From Phycisphaerae bacterium (GTDB lineage: Bacteria > Planctomycetota > Phycisphaerae > Sedimentisphaerales > Anaerohalosphaeraceae): a stretch of DNA of 32,033 nt. Where the stretch lies: NCBI GenBank assembly GCA_018433925.1, contig JAHDQI010000341.1, positions 1-32,033 of the forward strand, in the 5' to 3' direction. The notes under the pieces were generated by a model. That model did not search any database, was not told the origin of the DNA, and saw only the letters and a list, made by a program, of their open reading frames with translations. Made by a program: the position numbers and the translations under genes. Positions 11,131-18,814 of the stretch are shown here, piece by piece (the first letter of the stretch is position 1; every line of letters begins with the position of its first letter).

Positions 11131-11547
11131 TTGGCAGCGAAAAAAAAGACAACCAAAAAAGCGGTCAAAAAGACGGTGCGAAAAGCGGTTCAAAAGACCC
11201 CGGAAACCGACCGGGACTTTGCGCTGGAGGCGATGAAGATTGCCCGCGACCGGCACTGCACCGACATCGTGGCGCTGGACCTGACGGGGATCAGCCCGGC
11301 GACGAATTATTTTGTGATTGCCACAAGCACCAGCGGCCGGCAGGGCAAGACCGTGGCCGATGAGATCTCCCAGGCGGCCGGGAAATATGACCTGGTCCGA
11401 TTCGGCCGGGCCGGGTACGAGCAGGGGCAGTGGATCCTGCTGGATTTTGTCAATGTCGTGGTGCACCTGTTCGATCCCGAACACCGCGACTATTACAACC
11501 TGGAGATGCTGTGGGGCGACGCGAAGAAATTGACCATTGATGAGTAA
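11131..11547 (+). CDS. rsfS: Ribosome silencing factor RsfS with lysine-rich N-terminal tail
   Basis: RsfS binds ribosomal protein uL14 and blocks joining of the subunits, lowering translation in starvation. Residues ~30-135 carry the family core: ALEAMKIARDRHCTDIVALD, YFVIATSTSGRQ, and the ending VVHLFDPEHRDYYNLEMLW. The start is taken as TTG 11131 because AGGAGAGGT (11115-11123) lies before it; an upstream TTG (11110) would place that site inside the gene. The first ~22 residues form a basic tail (AAKKKTTKKAVKKTVRKAVQ) that resembles the 36-residue lysine-rich protein at 5333 and is absent from the typical ~105-120-residue RsfS. It may add affinity for rRNA. It is followed after six bases by argS, so the two are probably co-transcribed. 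Confidence 0.93.
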   Translation: MAAKKKTTKKAVKKTVRKAVQKTPETDRDFALEAMKIARDRHCTDIVALDLTGISPATNYFVIATSTSGRQGKTVADEISQAAGKYDLVRFGRAGYEQGQWILLDFVNVVVHLFDPEHRDYYNLEMLWGDAKKLTIDE

Positions 11548-11553
11548 TTTTAG

Positions 11554-13575
11554 ATGAAAAGTTTGATTGCAATTTTGGAGGAGCGGATTTCCGAGGCGAT
11601 GCGGAAGGCAATCGGCTTGGCCGACTGTCCGGCGATGGTGATGGTCTCGAAGAATCCGGCGTTTGGGGATTACCAGGCCAACGGGGTGATGGCCGCGGCC
11701 AAACAGGCCAAAACCAATCCGCGCAAGCTGGCCGAGCAGGTGGTTGAAACACTGGAGATTGAGGATCTCTGCGAGAAGCCGGAGGTGGCCGGGCCGGGAT
11801 TTATCAACCTGCGGCTGAAACCGGCGTTTCTCGGAAACCGTCTGCTGGGGATGTTTGCCGATGACAGGCGGCTGGGCATCGATCCGGCCCCGCGGCCGCA
11901 AACGGTGGTGGTGGACTACTCCGGGCCGAATATCGCCAAAGAAATGCATGTCGGACACTTAAGAAGTACAATCATCGGAGATACTATCGCTCGATTACTG
12001 GAATTTGAAGGCCATACGGTCATACGGCAGAATCATATTGGAGATTGGGGGACTCAATTTGGCAAAGTGATTCTTGCATTGTGGCATATTTGTATGGCAG
12101 AAAATCTTCATAAAAATGAAAAATCATACTATGACATTGATCTCATAAAAGACTTTCCTGACAACCAAAATTTGACTGCCTACTTTGATCAGATAATAAA
12201 GCGTCATCAAGAAGACTGGCTTGCAGACTCAAAAGATATCAAAGGAGATGGAGAGCTTTATTTTCATCCATTCTTAAAGGAATTTTCTCAAAGAAGTGAA
12301 ACTCTTTGGCCTGCTCTTTTGAAGGCATATCAATATGTTAATCTACTTGACGAATCATTCAAGGGAATGAATCGTACCATAGAAACCCGTGTAAAAGACG
12401 GAAATAATCAATTTATTTATAATACAATCCCTTATGAGTCACTGACACGCCATATCACTGTTATGCTTCAACATGGCGGAAAGGATAACAAACAGGAAAG
12501 AAAAGCATGGGAAGAAGTCAAAAAGCTTACTCTTGATGAATGCAATAAAATTTATAAAAAGCTTAGTATCCAATTAACCGACGAACATGTTCGCGGGGAA
12601 AGTTTTTATGCGGATAAACTGGCCGGTGTCGTGGAGGCATTAAAGGCCAGGGGGCTGGCGGTCGAGTCGGAGGGGGCGATGTGCGTGTTCCCGGAGGGGT
12701 TTGTGAACAAGGAAGGCACCCCGCTGCCGTTTATTATTCAAAAGTCGGACGGGGCGTATTTGTACGCGACGACGGACCTGGCGGCGCTGCGATACCGGAT
12801 TCAGGATTTAAAGGCGGACCGGATTATCTATGTAACCGATGCGCGTCAGTCGCTGCATTTCAAGATGCTGTTTGCCGTAGCCCGTGCGGCCGGGTGGGCC
12901 GACGAGCGGATTGTCCTGGAGCATGTGACCTTCGGGACGATGCTGGGCGAGGACGGCCGTCCGTTCAAGACGCGCGAAGGGGGAACAGTCAAGCTGAAGG
13001 ACCTGCTCGAAGAGGCCGTGGAGAAGGCCCGGACCGTCGTGGAGGAGAAAAATGCGGAGCTTGGGGCCGAGCAAAAAGAGCGGATTGCCGCGGCCGTGGG
13101 GATCGGGGCGGTCAAGTACGCCGACTACTCGAACAACCGGGACAGCGACTATATCTTCAGTTTTGCCAAAATGCTGGCGATGGACGGCAACACGGCCCCG
13201 TATATGCAGTACGCCTGCGCCCGCATCCGGTCCATCGAGCGAAAGGCGGCCGGCAAAGGCGTGGACATCGAGCGGGACCTGGCGGGGATTGAACAGCTTG
13301 CGCTGGGCGATCCGGCGGAAGTTGACCTGGCCAAAAAGCTGATCCAGTACGATCAGGCCATTGAGGCGGCCGCCGAACAGCACCGGCCCAATCACCTGAC
13401 TTCCTATTTATACGACCTGGCCCAGGCGTTCAGCCGGTTTTATAACGCCTGCCCGGTTTTGCAGGCCGAGGCCGACCGGCGTCCGACGCGGCTGCTGCTG
13501 TGCGACCTGACGGCCCGTGTCATCGGCCACGGCCTGGGCGATCTGCTGGGGATTGAATCGCCGCCGCAGATGTAG
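11554..13575 (+). CDS. argS: Arginyl-tRNA synthetase, possible mosaic gene
   Basis: Class I synthetase charging tRNA-Arg. The N-terminal Add-1 domain spans about 1-115. The HIGH motif is H132-V-G-H135 (MHVGHLRST), with IGDWGTQFGK after it. The DGRPFKTREGGTVKL segment replaces KMSKS, as in many ArgS. The C-terminal anticodon domain ends in TARVIGHGLGDLLGI. The 673 residues exceed the common 550-590, and most of the excess lies between IGDWGTQFGK and HVRGESFYAD. Bases about 11,945-12,600 are A+T-rich (33 per cent G+C by hand count over 12,061-12,180, against 63 per cent at 11,821-11,880), with AGA, ATA and AAA codons rare in the flanks. The frame is intact and the switches fall at conserved motifs, so the protein is probably functional. 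A recombined segment from another lineage is the likely cause. Confidence 0.95.
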   Translation: MKSLIAILEERISEAMRKAIGLADCPAMVMVSKNPAFGDYQANGVMAAAKQAKTNPRKLAEQVVETLEIEDLCEKPEVAGPGFINLRLKPAFLGNRLLGMFADDRRLGIDPAPRPQTVVVDYSGPNIAKEMHVGHLRSTIIGDTIARLLEFEGHTVIRQNHIGDWGTQFGKVILALWHICMAENLHKNEKSYYDIDLIKDFPDNQNLTAYFDQIIKRHQEDWLADSKDIKGDGELYFHPFLKEFSQRSETLWPALLKAYQYVNLLDESFKGMNRTIETRVKDGNNQFIYNTIPYESLTRHITVMLQHGGKDNKQERKAWEEVKKLTLDECNKIYKKLSIQLTDEHVRGESFYADKLAGVVEALKARGLAVESEGAMCVFPEGFVNKEGTPLPFIIQKSDGAYLYATTDLAALRYRIQDLKADRIIYVTDARQSLHFKMLFAVARAAGWADERIVLEHVTFGTMLGEDGRPFKTREGGTVKLKDLLEEAVEKARTVVEEKNAELGAEQKERIAAAVGIGAVKYADYSNNRDSDYIFSFAKMLAMDGNTAPYMQYACARIRSIERKAAGKGVDIERDLAGIEQLALGDPAEVDLAKKLIQYDQAIEAAAEQHRPNHLTSYLYDLAQAFSRFYNACPVLQAEADRRPTRLLLCDLTARVIGHGLGDLLGIESPPQM

Positions 13576-13593
13576 GCCGCGAACCTCGCCGCC

Positions 13594-14013
13594 TCAGGTA
13601 AGCTCTTTGCCCGTGGTCATGATGTTGGCGCGGCCCAGCTTGACGCCTTTCAAGCTGGTCATGCGGTCGGCCAGCGCCTGAATTTCCCGAACCTTGCCCT
13701 TGAGGATAATGATCTCCAGGCAGTTGTGGTGATCGAGGTGAACGTGGGTCGAGGTGATGATATGCAGCAGGTGATTGTGCTGGAGGTCGGTCAGCTTGGC
13801 CGAGAGATTGGCCGCGTGGTGGTCATAGACCAGGAAGATGCCGGCGACCGCATCGGTTTCGGGGTCGGCCAACTGCTCCTGATCCAGCCGGGAGCGGATC
13901 AGGTCACGAACGGCCTCCGAACGGTTTGCATAGCCCTGCTTTTCGATCAGCGCATCGAACTGCCCCAGCAGCTCCCGGTCCAGCGAGACCCCGACTCGTT
14001 CAATCTTGCTCAT
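13594..14013 (-). CDS. nikR: Nickel-responsive regulator NikR
   Basis: Ribbon-helix-helix repressor of nickel uptake, 139 residues. The N-terminal RHH domain is KIERVGVSLDRELLGQFDALI with the following helices (1-45). The C-terminal ACT-like domain has the nickel site: H79, H90, H92 and C98 (THVHLDHHNCLE), which line up with H76, H87, H89 and C95 of E. coli NikR. ATG 14013 is chosen because it overlaps the stop of the upstream cupin gene as ATGA, and homologues begin here; an in-frame extension to 14082 would run through the cupin gene. The divergent metal ABC operon is its most likely target. Its stop lies 18 bases from that of argS. Confidence 0.93.
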   Translation of the reverse strand: MSKIERVGVSLDRELLGQFDALIEKQGYANRSEAVRDLIRSRLDQEQLADPETDAVAGIFLVYDHHAANLSAKLTDLQHNHLLHIITSTHVHLDHHNCLEIIILKGKVREIQALADRMTSLKGVKLGRANIMTTGKELT

Positions 14014-14351
14014 GTCTTCGAGCCCTTCCGTATCGGCGTGACACAATAAATATACACCAGCGGCTCGTCGCCTGTATTGCAAATGTCGTGGAGCATCTGC
14101 GGCGGGACATACAGAATTTTGCCGACGCCGACGGGAATCGGGTGTTTGTCCGCCCCGGAATAGGCCGTGCCGCGTCCGGCCAGAAACACCAGTTGTTCTT
14201 CATGGTCGCCGGTGGAATGCTCGCCGCAGCTTTCGCCGGGCTTCAAATACACCCTTCCGGACCGCATCCCGCAGGTCTGGGGCTCGCCTCGCAGCAGCGG
14301 CTGATATTCCGCGGCATCCGTCAGTTCCATCGTCCTCGGTTTGGGATCCAT
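14010..14351 (-). CDS. Small single-domain cupin
   Basis: 113 residues forming one double-stranded beta-barrel. Cupin motif 1 is visible as GEHSTGDHEEQLVFLAGRG (residues ~38-60) with metal-binding H and E residues, and motif 2 as PPQMLHDICNTGDEPL, ending YIYC. It probably binds a divalent metal; no enzyme activity can be named. The start ATG 14351 has AAGGAAG upstream on the minus strand. It is translationally coupled to nikR by an ATGA overlap, so a role in metal sensing, storage or handling is a reasonable inference. A sugar or small-ligand binding role is possible. Confidence 0.82.
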   Translation of the reverse strand: MDPKPRTMELTDAAEYQPLLRGEPQTCGMRSGRVYLKPGESCGEHSTGDHEEQLVFLAGRGTAYSGADKHPIPVGVGKILYVPPQMLHDICNTGDEPLVYIYCVTPIRKGSKT

Positions 14352-14437
14352 TGAATCTTCCTTAACTCGTTTTTCATTAAAAGGTTACGGCCTTTCTGTC
14401 AAGCCGGGATTATTTTCTTATGTTTTCTGATTGACTC

Positions 14438-14502
14438 CGTAGCACAAAATCTGTATTTTTATGCATTCGTAGCACGATTATAATAAAGTTATGCGCTTAT
14501 GC
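14438..14502. promoter_or_regulatory. Divergent control region: -10 box and repeated motifs between cupin-nikR and the metal ABC operon
   Basis: CGTAGCAC occurs twice in the same orientation (14438-14445 and 14468-14475), 30 bases apart. TATAAT followed by AAAG lies at 14479-14484, directly after the second copy. TTATGC occurs three times (14459-14464, 14489-14494, 14497-14502). The arrangement around a -10 box suits a repressor site, and NikR is the obvious candidate, but the half-sites are direct rather than inverted, unlike classic NikR operators. Confidence 0.45.
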
Positions 14503-14536
14503 AAGAAAAAATAACACTTTTTTTGAGGAGATGGTC

Positions 14537-15562
14537 ATGAAGGCGGGAAATTGGGCAATGATTATGGTTCTGGCAACCGGCTTGGCCGCATGGGCTGACG
14601 ATCCAATCCCTTCGGAGGCAAAGATCACGCACCGGCAACTGCAGGCGACCGATCAATTTGGCGAAGGGACTTATGATGCCACAGACAAGGTGATTGTCGA
14701 GGGCATCGTCCTGAATGCCCCGGAGATGATCCTGAACCCGGCGCCGGGGGCCGGGTTTATGGGCGGCCAGTGGCAGATGTATTTTCAGGGCGAGGGGGAG
14801 GACCATGCCGGCACGGCCGTGTGGTTCGGGCAATATTACCATAAAGTGACCACGGGCGATCCGAACGACAGTTATACGGATGAGGAACTGCTCGCTGAGC
14901 TGTGTCGAATCAATGCCGATCCGAACACGGGATACGTATTTCACCCCGGCGACCGGATTCGCGTCACGGGCTGGTATAAGTTTTACGGCGGCAAGACCAA
15001 CATCAACGAAAAGCACCAAAAGGCCCCTTTCTTTGACTTTGACATCGAGCTGGTTAAGCCGGCCGTGGGGCTGCCTCAAGCCGAACCGATCACCCTGGCG
15101 GATTTGAAATACCCTGATAACACGTTTCTCTTTGATCCCAATCGGGACGCCGGTCCGGAATTTTACCAGGGGCGACTGGTGCGGATTGAAAATATCCAGA
15201 TTGAAAACCCGGACAACTGGGGCCCCGGAAAGACCGTCACCGTCGCCGATCCGAACGGCCGTGATTTCCCGGTGCGGCTGGGGCTGGGGGCCGGATTTAC
15301 GCGGTATGCCCCCCCTGCCGGCCCGATTGATGCCGTCGGCATCCTGGATCAGGAAGCCCCGGACTGCGATTTCTGCGATTACGGATATCGTCTATGGGTC
15401 CCCAATTATGACGGCAACGGGCTGGTGCTGACGGATCGGGGACATCGCCGAGGCAACCTGCCGGGCGACGTCAATGGGGATTACTCGGCAGATCTGTTGG
15501 ATCTGGCGGAATTGTCTGAGAACTGGCTGCGCTTTGTGCCGGGATTATTCGGTTGCCCGTAA
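14537..15562 (+). CDS. Secreted protein with C-terminal dockerin-like repeat, first gene of metal ABC operon
   Basis: 341 residues. A signal peptide (MKAGNWAMIMVLATGLAAWA) is followed by D-D-P. The body has beta-rich OB-fold-like stretches (VIVEGIVLNAPEMIL; GDRIRVTGWYKFYGG; VGILD) reminiscent of secreted OB domains that follow 'establishes a new identity' patterns, but no family is recognised with certainty. The C-terminus (GDVNGDYSADLLDLAELSENWL) is a single dockerin-type calcium-binding repeat, common as a sorting or attachment tag in Phycisphaerae. Cysteines are clustered (CDFCDYG). ATG 14537 is chosen over ATG 14531 because GAGGAG (14525-14530) directly abuts the latter. It is separated by 24 bases from a prepilin-like gene and continues into the transporter genes, so an extracytoplasmic role in metal handling is inferred. 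Confidence 0.75.
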   Translation: MKAGNWAMIMVLATGLAAWADDPIPSEAKITHRQLQATDQFGEGTYDATDKVIVEGIVLNAPEMILNPAPGAGFMGGQWQMYFQGEGEDHAGTAVWFGQYYHKVTTGDPNDSYTDEELLAELCRINADPNTGYVFHPGDRIRVTGWYKFYGGKTNINEKHQKAPFFDFDIELVKPAVGLPQAEPITLADLKYPDNTFLFDPNRDAGPEFYQGRLVRIENIQIENPDNWGPGKTVTVADPNGRDFPVRLGLGAGFTRYAPPAGPIDAVGILDQEAPDCDFCDYGYRLWVPNYDGNGLVLTDRGHRRGNLPGDVNGDYSADLLDLAELSENWLRFVPGLFGCP

Positions 15563-15586
15563 CCGGAAAAGGAGTCTTCTGTCGTC

Positions 15587-16258
15587 GTGAAAAAAGCGTT
15601 TACCTTACTGGAACTGCTGGTGGTCATTGCCCTGATCGGGCTTTTGACGGGCCTTGCGCTGTCGTCTCTGCGTCAGGCGCGGCTGCGCGCGAAATTTGTG
15701 GTGGTCAATTCGGACCTGCGGCAGATCGGGCTGGGGCTGGAATGCTATGTAATGGACCATAAAAAGTACCCGCCCACGCGGGAGGACTGCAATACCGGCT
15801 CGCTGGCCGATCATCTGTACCAACTGCCCGATGAGCTGGCCGAGGGCGAGTACCTGCCCGCGGCCTCTGTGGGGCAGGCCATGTCGGTAATGATGGAGGA
15901 TAAGTTTCATCCGGGGCATACCTACAAATACCGGAGTGTGGGCGAATGCATTCGGGACCGCAATAAAATTGACCGGTGGATTAAAGCCAAACTCTGGGTG
16001 CCGAGCGGCTTTCCGGCCGGCAGCAGTCTTGAAAAGTCACAGGGGCAATGGTACACAGAGCCGAAGGAGTCGCCGGTGACCTGGGCGGTCTTCAGCATCG
16101 GTCCGAATTTTGAGGAAGAATGGGTCTGGGATACGCTGGGGGGTCTTTACCCGATTCCGAAGGAAACCTGGTACAATACGCAGCAGAAAAAGGGATTTTT
16201 GGTTCGAGTGCGGATGAAAAACGGCCATGAACACGGCTCGTTTGAGGGCCCTCGATGA
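15587..16258 (+). CDS. Type II prepilin-like (pseudopilin) protein in metal ABC operon
   Basis: 223 residues. The N-terminus KKAFTLLELLVVIALIGLL is a class III prepilin leader and membrane helix: cleavage would fall between A4 and F5, with E at mature position 5. The remainder is a soluble domain (MSVMMEDKFHPGHTYKYRSVGE, WVPSGFPAGSS) exposed outside the inner membrane; no H-X9-DG motif was seen. The start is GTG 15587 with AAAAGGAG upstream. The last bases ATGA are shared with the start of the next gene (lipoprotein), so translation is coupled and the protein belongs functionally to the transporter operon. Such proteins are numerous in planctomycetes with mostly unknown roles. Assembly into a pseudopilus is possible but not shown. 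Confidence 0.85.
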   Translation: MKKAFTLLELLVVIALIGLLTGLALSSLRQARLRAKFVVVNSDLRQIGLGLECYVMDHKKYPPTREDCNTGSLADHLYQLPDELAEGEYLPAASVGQAMSVMMEDKFHPGHTYKYRSVGECIRDRNKIDRWIKAKLWVPSGFPAGSSLEKSQGQWYTEPKESPVTWAVFSIGPNFEEEWVWDTLGGLYPIPKETWYNTQQKKGFLVRVRMKNGHEHGSFEGPR

Positions 16259-17076
16259 AACGGCGGGCGTATAAACGGATCTGGATTTGGGCTGCCGCGG
16301 CGCTGCTTTTTGTTTTCGGCTGCGGACCCAAAGAGGAATCGGCCGGGCCGCCTGAAATTTCCGTTACGAACACCTACCTCGAATCGGCCGTGCTGGATCT
16401 GACCGGAAGACAGATGAGAGTCTTTTGCGTGGCTCCGCCCGGGATGTGTCCGGGGCATTTTGATATGTCGCCGGAGCAGATTCGCCGGCTGCTGAACAGC
16501 CGCATCCTGTTTCGATTTGATTTTCAGGGCGGGCTGGATGAGAAGCTAAGCCGTATGCCGGCGCAGATTGTTCCCATTGAAGGGCGTGCGGGGCTTTGTA
16601 TTCCGCAAACCTACCTGGATACCTGCCGGGATATGCTCTCGCATCTGTCCGCGGCGTTTCCTGAGAGCCGGGCCTCTTTTGCCGAAGCGTTTAAAACGCT
16701 CGAGGCCTCCTTGCGGACCCTTTCAGCAGAGATGCACGCCCGGATGGAGCAAGCGGGCCTGAAGGGGCAGGCCGTCCTGGTCTCCAGGCATCAATCCGAA
16801 TTTGCCCGCTGGCTGGGGCTGGAGGTTGCGGCCGAATTTCAGGGCGCCGACACCATGACCCCCTCGCAGATTGCCCGCTGTCTTGAAGCCGGCCGACAAA
16901 AGCAGGCGGGCCTGGTCATTGCCAACCTGCAGGAAGGCACGGAACTGCCCCGGCGCCTGGCCGACCAGTTAAATGCCCGGCTGGTGATATTCAGCAATTT
17001 TCCCGATCCGAAAACCGAAACGGAAAGCCCGTTTGTCCGGATGCTGCGTGAGAACGCGGCGGGCCTGATTCCATAA
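16255..17076 (+). CDS. TroA/ZnuA-like metal-binding lipoprotein of ABC transporter
   Basis: 273 residues. A signal peptide ends in a lipobox-like LLFVFGC with lipidated C23. The layout is that of a cluster-9-type metal-binding protein: an N-terminal lobe, a long helix (about 120-165) and a C-terminal lobe. The usual first metal-binding histidine context is replaced by C65-P-G-H68-F-D70 (MCPGHFDMSPEQIRRLL). A second conserved histidine is H179 (SRHQSEFARWLGL). There is no histidine-rich loop of the ZnuA kind, and the protein is shorter than usual (about 300). It overlaps both neighbours (ATGA upstream, one base downstream), so the stoichiometry with ATPase and permease is set by coupling. Metal identity is unknown; nickel is inferred from divergent nikR, zinc or manganese being alternatives. 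Confidence 0.82.
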   Translation: MKRRAYKRIWIWAAAALLFVFGCGPKEESAGPPEISVTNTYLESAVLDLTGRQMRVFCVAPPGMCPGHFDMSPEQIRRLLNSRILFRFDFQGGLDEKLSRMPAQIVPIEGRAGLCIPQTYLDTCRDMLSHLSAAFPESRASFAEAFKTLEASLRTLSAEMHARMEQAGLKGQAVLVSRHQSEFARWLGLEVAAEFQGADTMTPSQIARCLEAGRQKQAGLVIANLQEGTELPRRLADQLNARLVIFSNFPDPKTETESPFVRMLRENAAGLIP

Positions 17077-17852
17077 TGAGCGAGCCGATGATAACCCCTT
17101 GCACAAACCTTACGGACATCCTCATTCGGCGCCACCGGCATGTCCTGCTGGAAATTGAGCGGCTGACTTTACCGGCCGGGAGTTTTACCGGGCTGATCGG
17201 CCCCAACGGCGCAGGCAAGACGACCTTTCTCAAATTGTGCTGCGGGCTGATCCAACCCAACCGGGGAACGGTGTACTTTGAAAATCAACGGATTTCAAGC
17301 CGTCCCTTTTGGCGAATCGCTCACTATCGAAGATCGATCGGGTATATCCCCCAGCAGGCCGAATACAACGCCCATCTGCCGTTTACGCTGCGGGAAGTGG
17401 TGGCGATGGGCCGCCGCGGCCGCAAGGGGCTGACGGCTTCGCTCGACCGGAGCGATTATGAAATCACCGATTCCTGGCTTGCGGACATGGGGCTGTATGA
17501 CCGCCGCAACCAGACGTTTCGATCGCTGTCCGGCGGCCAGCAGCAGAAGGCGCTGATTGCCCGGGCCATGGTCGGCCAGCCCCGCTTTCTTCTGCTGGAC
17601 GAGCCCGGCTCCAACCTGGACCCAACCTGGAAAAAACAGCTTCGGGAAATTCTCGACCGGCTTTATGCCGCCTACCCGCTTACAATCCTGCTGATTTCTC
17701 ATGAACTGGATCTGATTCCGGACTCCTGCCGCCGCCTGATTCTTCTGGACCAGGGACGCATCCTGACAGAAGGTTCCCGCCGGCAGGTCCTCCGGTCCGA
17801 CCTTGCCCGCCGACTGTACGGAGACCGGCCGGATACCGGGAGGGAGGCATAG
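17076..17852 (+). CDS. Metal ABC transporter ATP-binding protein
   Basis: 258 residues, ZnuC/MntB family ATPase. Walker A is GPNGAGKT (42-49), the Q-loop is IPQQAEYNA, the signature LSGGQQQKA (151-159), Walker B FLLLDEP (171-177), and the switch histidine H209 (LISHELDL). All motifs are intact. The start ATG shares one base with the stop of the lipoprotein gene (TAATG). It pairs with the permease two bases downstream to form the cytoplasmic and membrane parts of the importer. Confidence 0.95.
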   Translation: MSEPMITPCTNLTDILIRRHRHVLLEIERLTLPAGSFTGLIGPNGAGKTTFLKLCCGLIQPNRGTVYFENQRISSRPFWRIAHYRRSIGYIPQQAEYNAHLPFTLREVVAMGRRGRKGLTASLDRSDYEITDSWLADMGLYDRRNQTFRSLSGGQQQKALIARAMVGQPRFLLLDEPGSNLDPTWKKQLREILDRLYAAYPLTILLISHELDLIPDSCRRLILLDQGRILTEGSRRQVLRSDLARRLYGDRPDTGREA

Positions 17853-17854
17853 CC

Positions 17855-18646
17855 GTGGACGCGTATTTTCTGCCGATTATCATTACTGGGGCCTTTGCCG
17901 GGATCGGAATCGGCCTGCTGGGGGTGTTTATCGTCGGCATGCGGATGCCGTTTATCGGCAGTTGTATCTCTCACGCGGCCATGGTCGGAGCGGTTTATGC
18001 CTCGCTGTGGAACCTGAGCCCCACTGCCGGGGCGCTGCTGCTGTCGATGAGCGCATCGGCCGGCGCGGCGTTCCTGCCGCCCAGCCGCAGAAACCTGGAC
18101 GCCAACACCGGCCAGGCCGTACTACTGGCCTTTATGATGGGGCTTGTCTTTCTGGCCGTCGGGCTGGAACAGAACAGCCGAAGCGAAATGCTTTCTCTGC
18201 TGTGGGGCAATGTCCTCTTTGCCGACTGGGGCACCGCGGGCATAACCGGGGGGCTGACAATCGTGTTGGCCGCCTTCACGGCCCTGTTCAACCAGGAATT
18301 AAAGGCCATCCTGTTCAGCCGTTCGCTGGCCGAGGCGACCGGACCCTATGCCAAAGCGGTGTATTTTTGCTTCCTGTGCCTGTGCGGGCTGATCCTGGCG
18401 GTGACCCTCAAGGCGGTCGGCGGGCTGCTGATTTTCAGTTTGCTGGTCTGCCCGGCGGCGGCCGCCTATCAGATCTGCCGGGGATTTCGGGCCGTGATCC
18501 TGACTTCCATGCTGTTTGGCCTGCTGTCCACCACGGTCGGCTTTGCGCTGTCTTATTCCCTGAATTTGCCTACCGGCGCCTGCACGGTCCTTGTCAGCGC
18601 CGGAATCTTTCTGCTGACCTCACTGTTTCAGCGACTGGCTCAATAA
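17855..18646 (+). CDS. Metal ABC transporter permease (ZnuB/ABC-3 family)
   Basis: 263 residues with about eight hydrophobic helices. Family features include GVFIVGMRMPFIGSCISHAA near the N-terminus, corresponding to the conserved G-x-F-x-V-x-R-x-x-x-x-x-x-D/S-x-x-H block, and the segment LKAVGGLLIFSLLVCPAAAA, which matches the VGxLLVxALLxxPAAxA signature of ABC-3 permeases. The start is GTG 17855, two bases after the ATPase stop, so it is coupled. It is the last gene of the operon. No intrinsic terminator is visible in the 168 bases to the dtxR-type gene. Confidence 0.93.
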   Translation: MDAYFLPIIITGAFAGIGIGLLGVFIVGMRMPFIGSCISHAAMVGAVYASLWNLSPTAGALLLSMSASAGAAFLPPSRRNLDANTGQAVLLAFMMGLVFLAVGLEQNSRSEMLSLLWGNVLFADWGTAGITGGLTIVLAAFTALFNQELKAILFSRSLAEATGPYAKAVYFCFLCLCGLILAVTLKAVGGLLIFSLLVCPAAAAYQICRGFRAVILTSMLFGLLSTTVGFALSYSLNLPTGACTVLVSAGIFLLTSLFQRLAQ

Positions 18647-18756
18647 TTCCGTCCGCTACCCGAAAACAGAACCGGCCGAGTCATCCATAACCTCTTTAAG
18701 GAAAAAAAGATAAACAAAGAACAAAACAAATTTTTGAAATTTTTTTCAATTTTCGC

Positions 18757-18802
18757 TTGACAAAATAAGTCCACCCTTATATTTTCAGTAGTAACTTATT
18801 TT
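18757..18802 (+). promoter_or_regulatory. Promoter and dyad in front of the DtxR-FeoA gene
   Basis: TTGACA (18757-18762) and TATATT (18778-18783) are 15 bases apart. A perfect nine-base inverted repeat, AAAATAAGT (18762-18770) and ACTTATTTT (18794-18802), embraces the -10 box with 23 bases between the arms. The arms begin at the -35 and end 12 bases before the start codon. Autoregulation by the encoded repressor is plausible. Confidence 0.55.
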
Positions 18803-18814
18803 ACAGGAAACTCG

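Noticed and set aside
11945-12610. Mobile element or intein in argS
   Set aside because: The frame encodes ArgS sequence throughout, with no splice-site residues, inverted ends or target duplication; a recombined allele fits better.
14013-14082. N-terminal extension of NikR to 14082
   Set aside because: Would run through the cupin gene; the ATGA overlap at 14010-14013 and alignment with E. coli NikR support the shorter form.
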